From contig DVLR01000357.1 of assembly GCA_018715425.1 (NCBI GenBank), positions 1-7,050 on the forward strand: 7,050 nt of DNA, written 5' to 3'. Position 1 is the first letter of the stretch, and every line of letters starts with the position of its first letter. A program made the translations under genes and the position numbers. Shown here piece after piece: positions 6,040 to 7,050 of this stretch. The notes beneath the pieces were generated by a model. The model did not search any database. It was given only the letters and a program-made list of their open reading frames with translations, and was not told the origin of the DNA. This DNA comes from Candidatus Merdenecus merdavium. GTDB taxonomy: Bacteria; Bacillota; Clostridia; Lachnospirales; Lachnospiraceae.

Positions 6040-6908
6040 TAGTACTTAACCCCTTTCTTCTCAATACGGAACATCACAAGTGTGATGAGCATTACAATAA
6101 AAAACAAAATAACTGACTGTGCAGCTGCACTTCCGAAACGGTAGTTAAAGAAAGCGTCACGGTAAATGGAATACACGATAACGTTTGTCGTTTCGTTCGG
6201 TCCGCCTTCTGTCAATATCTTAATTTGTCCAAAAGACTGAAATGCCTGAATAATATTTACTACTAATGTATAAAACATAATCGGTGAAAGTCCTGGCAAT
6301 GTCAGGCTAAAAAACTGCTGTATACTACTTGCACCATCTACCGATGCTCTTTCATATATTGTTTCATCAATATTTCCAAGTCCTGCCGAAAAATACAGGA
6401 AGTTAATTCCGCTGTTCAACCACGCTGTAAGAATTGCCACACAGTAAAGCGCTGTTTTAGGATCATTGAGCCAACTGATATCTAATCCCAGTAATTTATT
6501 TATGATACCAACTGATGGGTGTAGCATAATTTCAAAAATCATAGCCGCTGAACTTGATGCAATTGCCATCGGCAGCGCATATGCTGTACTAAAAAAACGA
6601 ATTCCTGGAAAAGCCTTATTACAAAGAATTGCTGTAATCAGTCCCAACAACATACTTCCTACTACAACGATTATTACAAATATCAAGGTTACTTTTAAGC
6701 TATTTATGAAGGACTCTGATGTTAAAAGCTCCATATAATTTCCAAGTCCAACAAATAATTTTGCTTCCCCCATTTTATTCGTCTTGTAAAGGCTTAAGTA
6801 AATTGTTTTAAAAAACGGATAGAATAAAAATACTGCAAACACCAGCATACAAGGAAGCAAATAACCGTACGGAGTAAGATTCCATTTTCTTTTTTTCTTT
6901 TTATTCAT
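6039..6908 (-). CDS. ugpA: UgpA-like ABC transporter permease
   Basis: The partner permease, 289 residues, MalF/UgpA type. A lysine-rich N-terminus is followed by six predicted helices at about 16-36, 71-97, 105-128, 155-178, 207-228 and 264-281. The EAA loop reads YERASVDGASSIQQFFSLTL followed by P205 (E186, G192, P205). A GGPNETTNVIVYSIYRDAFF stretch (235-254) and GSAAAQSVILF (259-269) are hallmarks of the sugar- and glycerol-phosphate permease group. ATG 6908 is preferred to an in-frame GTG at 6914 because the ribosome site GGAGGTG lies 7 bases from the ATG but only 1 base from the GTG. The gene overlaps the end of ugpC by 8 bases. Confidence 0.93.
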   Translation of the reverse strand: MNKKKKRKWNLTPYGYLLPCMLVFAVFLFYPFFKTIYLSLYKTNKMGEAKLFVGLGNYMELLTSESFINSLKVTLIFVIIVVVGSMLLGLITAILCNKAFPGIRFFSTAYALPMAIASSSAAMIFEIMLHPSVGIINKLLGLDISWLNDPKTALYCVAILTAWLNSGINFLYFSAGLGNIDETIYERASVDGASSIQQFFSLTLPGLSPIMFYTLVVNIIQAFQSFGQIKILTEGGPNETTNVIVYSIYRDAFFNYRFGSAAAQSVILFFIVMLITLVMFRIEKKGVKY

Positions 6909-7050
6909 TCCCACTCACCTCCCTGTAAAATATATTTTCCTGTGTTTTTATATCAAAAACATGTATCTTCTCTGGATCAAAATAAAGCATAATATTTTCA
7001 CCGATTTTTGTATTATTTTCCGGTTCTAACCTCACCGCATGGCTTCTTCC
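6901..7050 (-). CDS. ugpC: UgpC/MsmK-like ABC ATPase, C-terminal 49 residues
   Basis: The last 49 codons of an ABC importer ATPase; the rest, including the Walker motifs, lies beyond the right edge. The visible residues begin GRSHAVRLEPENNTKIGENI and include YFDPEKIHVFDIKTQENIFY, then the stop TAA 6903-6901. This is the end of the C-terminal regulatory (MOBE/TOBE-like) domain of MalK/UgpC/MsmK proteins, in which a G-E-x-I/V-x-L-x-F-D-P-E-K-I-H-x-F-D run is standard. Position directly before ugpA and the 8-base overlap support a dedicated ATPase for this importer rather than a shared, separately encoded MsmK. Confidence 0.87.
   Translation of the reverse strand, partial: GRSHAVRLEPENNTKIGENIMLYFDPEKIHVFDIKTQENIFYREVSGNE
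6916..6922 (-). promoter_or_regulatory. Ribosome binding site fixing the ugpA start
   Basis: GGAGGTG on the minus strand, 7 bases before ATG 6908, within the last codons of ugpC. It decides for this ATG over the GTG at 6914. Confidence 0.75.

Noticed and set aside
5603..6049. 148-codon plus-strand open frame
   Set aside because: It is antisense to the conserved permease ugpE, has no ribosome site and no recognisable motif.

Overview
The window is A+T-rich and every supported gene reads on the minus strand. The codon use, the AGGAGG-type ribosome sites and the protein families suggest a Gram-positive, low-GC member of the Clostridia. Lachnospiraceae is my best guess, but this is inference from protein resemblance and no marker gene is present.

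Right two thirds (7050 down to 2071): a tightly packed operon in the order ugpC (3' end only), ugpA, ugpE, ugpB, a UgpQ-like glycerophosphodiester phosphodiesterase, and a HAD-IIA sugar/glycerol-phosphate phosphatase. Most gaps are overlaps or under 20 bases; the one larger gap, after ugpB, holds a clean stem-loop. Together the products would bind and import glycerol-3-phosphate or glycerophosphodiesters, hydrolyse the diesters in the cytoplasm to glycerol-3-phosphate plus an alcohol, and possibly dephosphorylate the result to glycerol and phosphate. The operon promoter and most of ugpC lie outside the window. UgpB carries an unusual in-frame 39-bp tandem repeat just behind its lipoprotein anchor.

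Middle (2060 down to about 750): a stretch of damaged genes on the same strand. First comes a CarD/CdnL-type RNA polymerase-binding regulator broken by a one-base deletion in a poly-A run, with further decay at its N-terminus. Then a short unassigned fragment. Then an open frame that joins the front of an alkyltransferase-like (MGMT-family) protein to the end of an ApeA-like HEPN ribonuclease domain. This looks like a deletion scar that stayed in frame, and it is the most unusual object here.

Left end (750 down to 1): a good sigma-A-type promoter, a short leader with two inverted repeats and a doubtful 37-residue reading frame, then the first 142 residues of a YcxB-like two-helix membrane protein that runs off the window.

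No tRNA, rRNA, CRISPR array, insertion sequence or phage gene was seen. I see no complete new defence system; the HEPN piece is the only defence-linked remnant.
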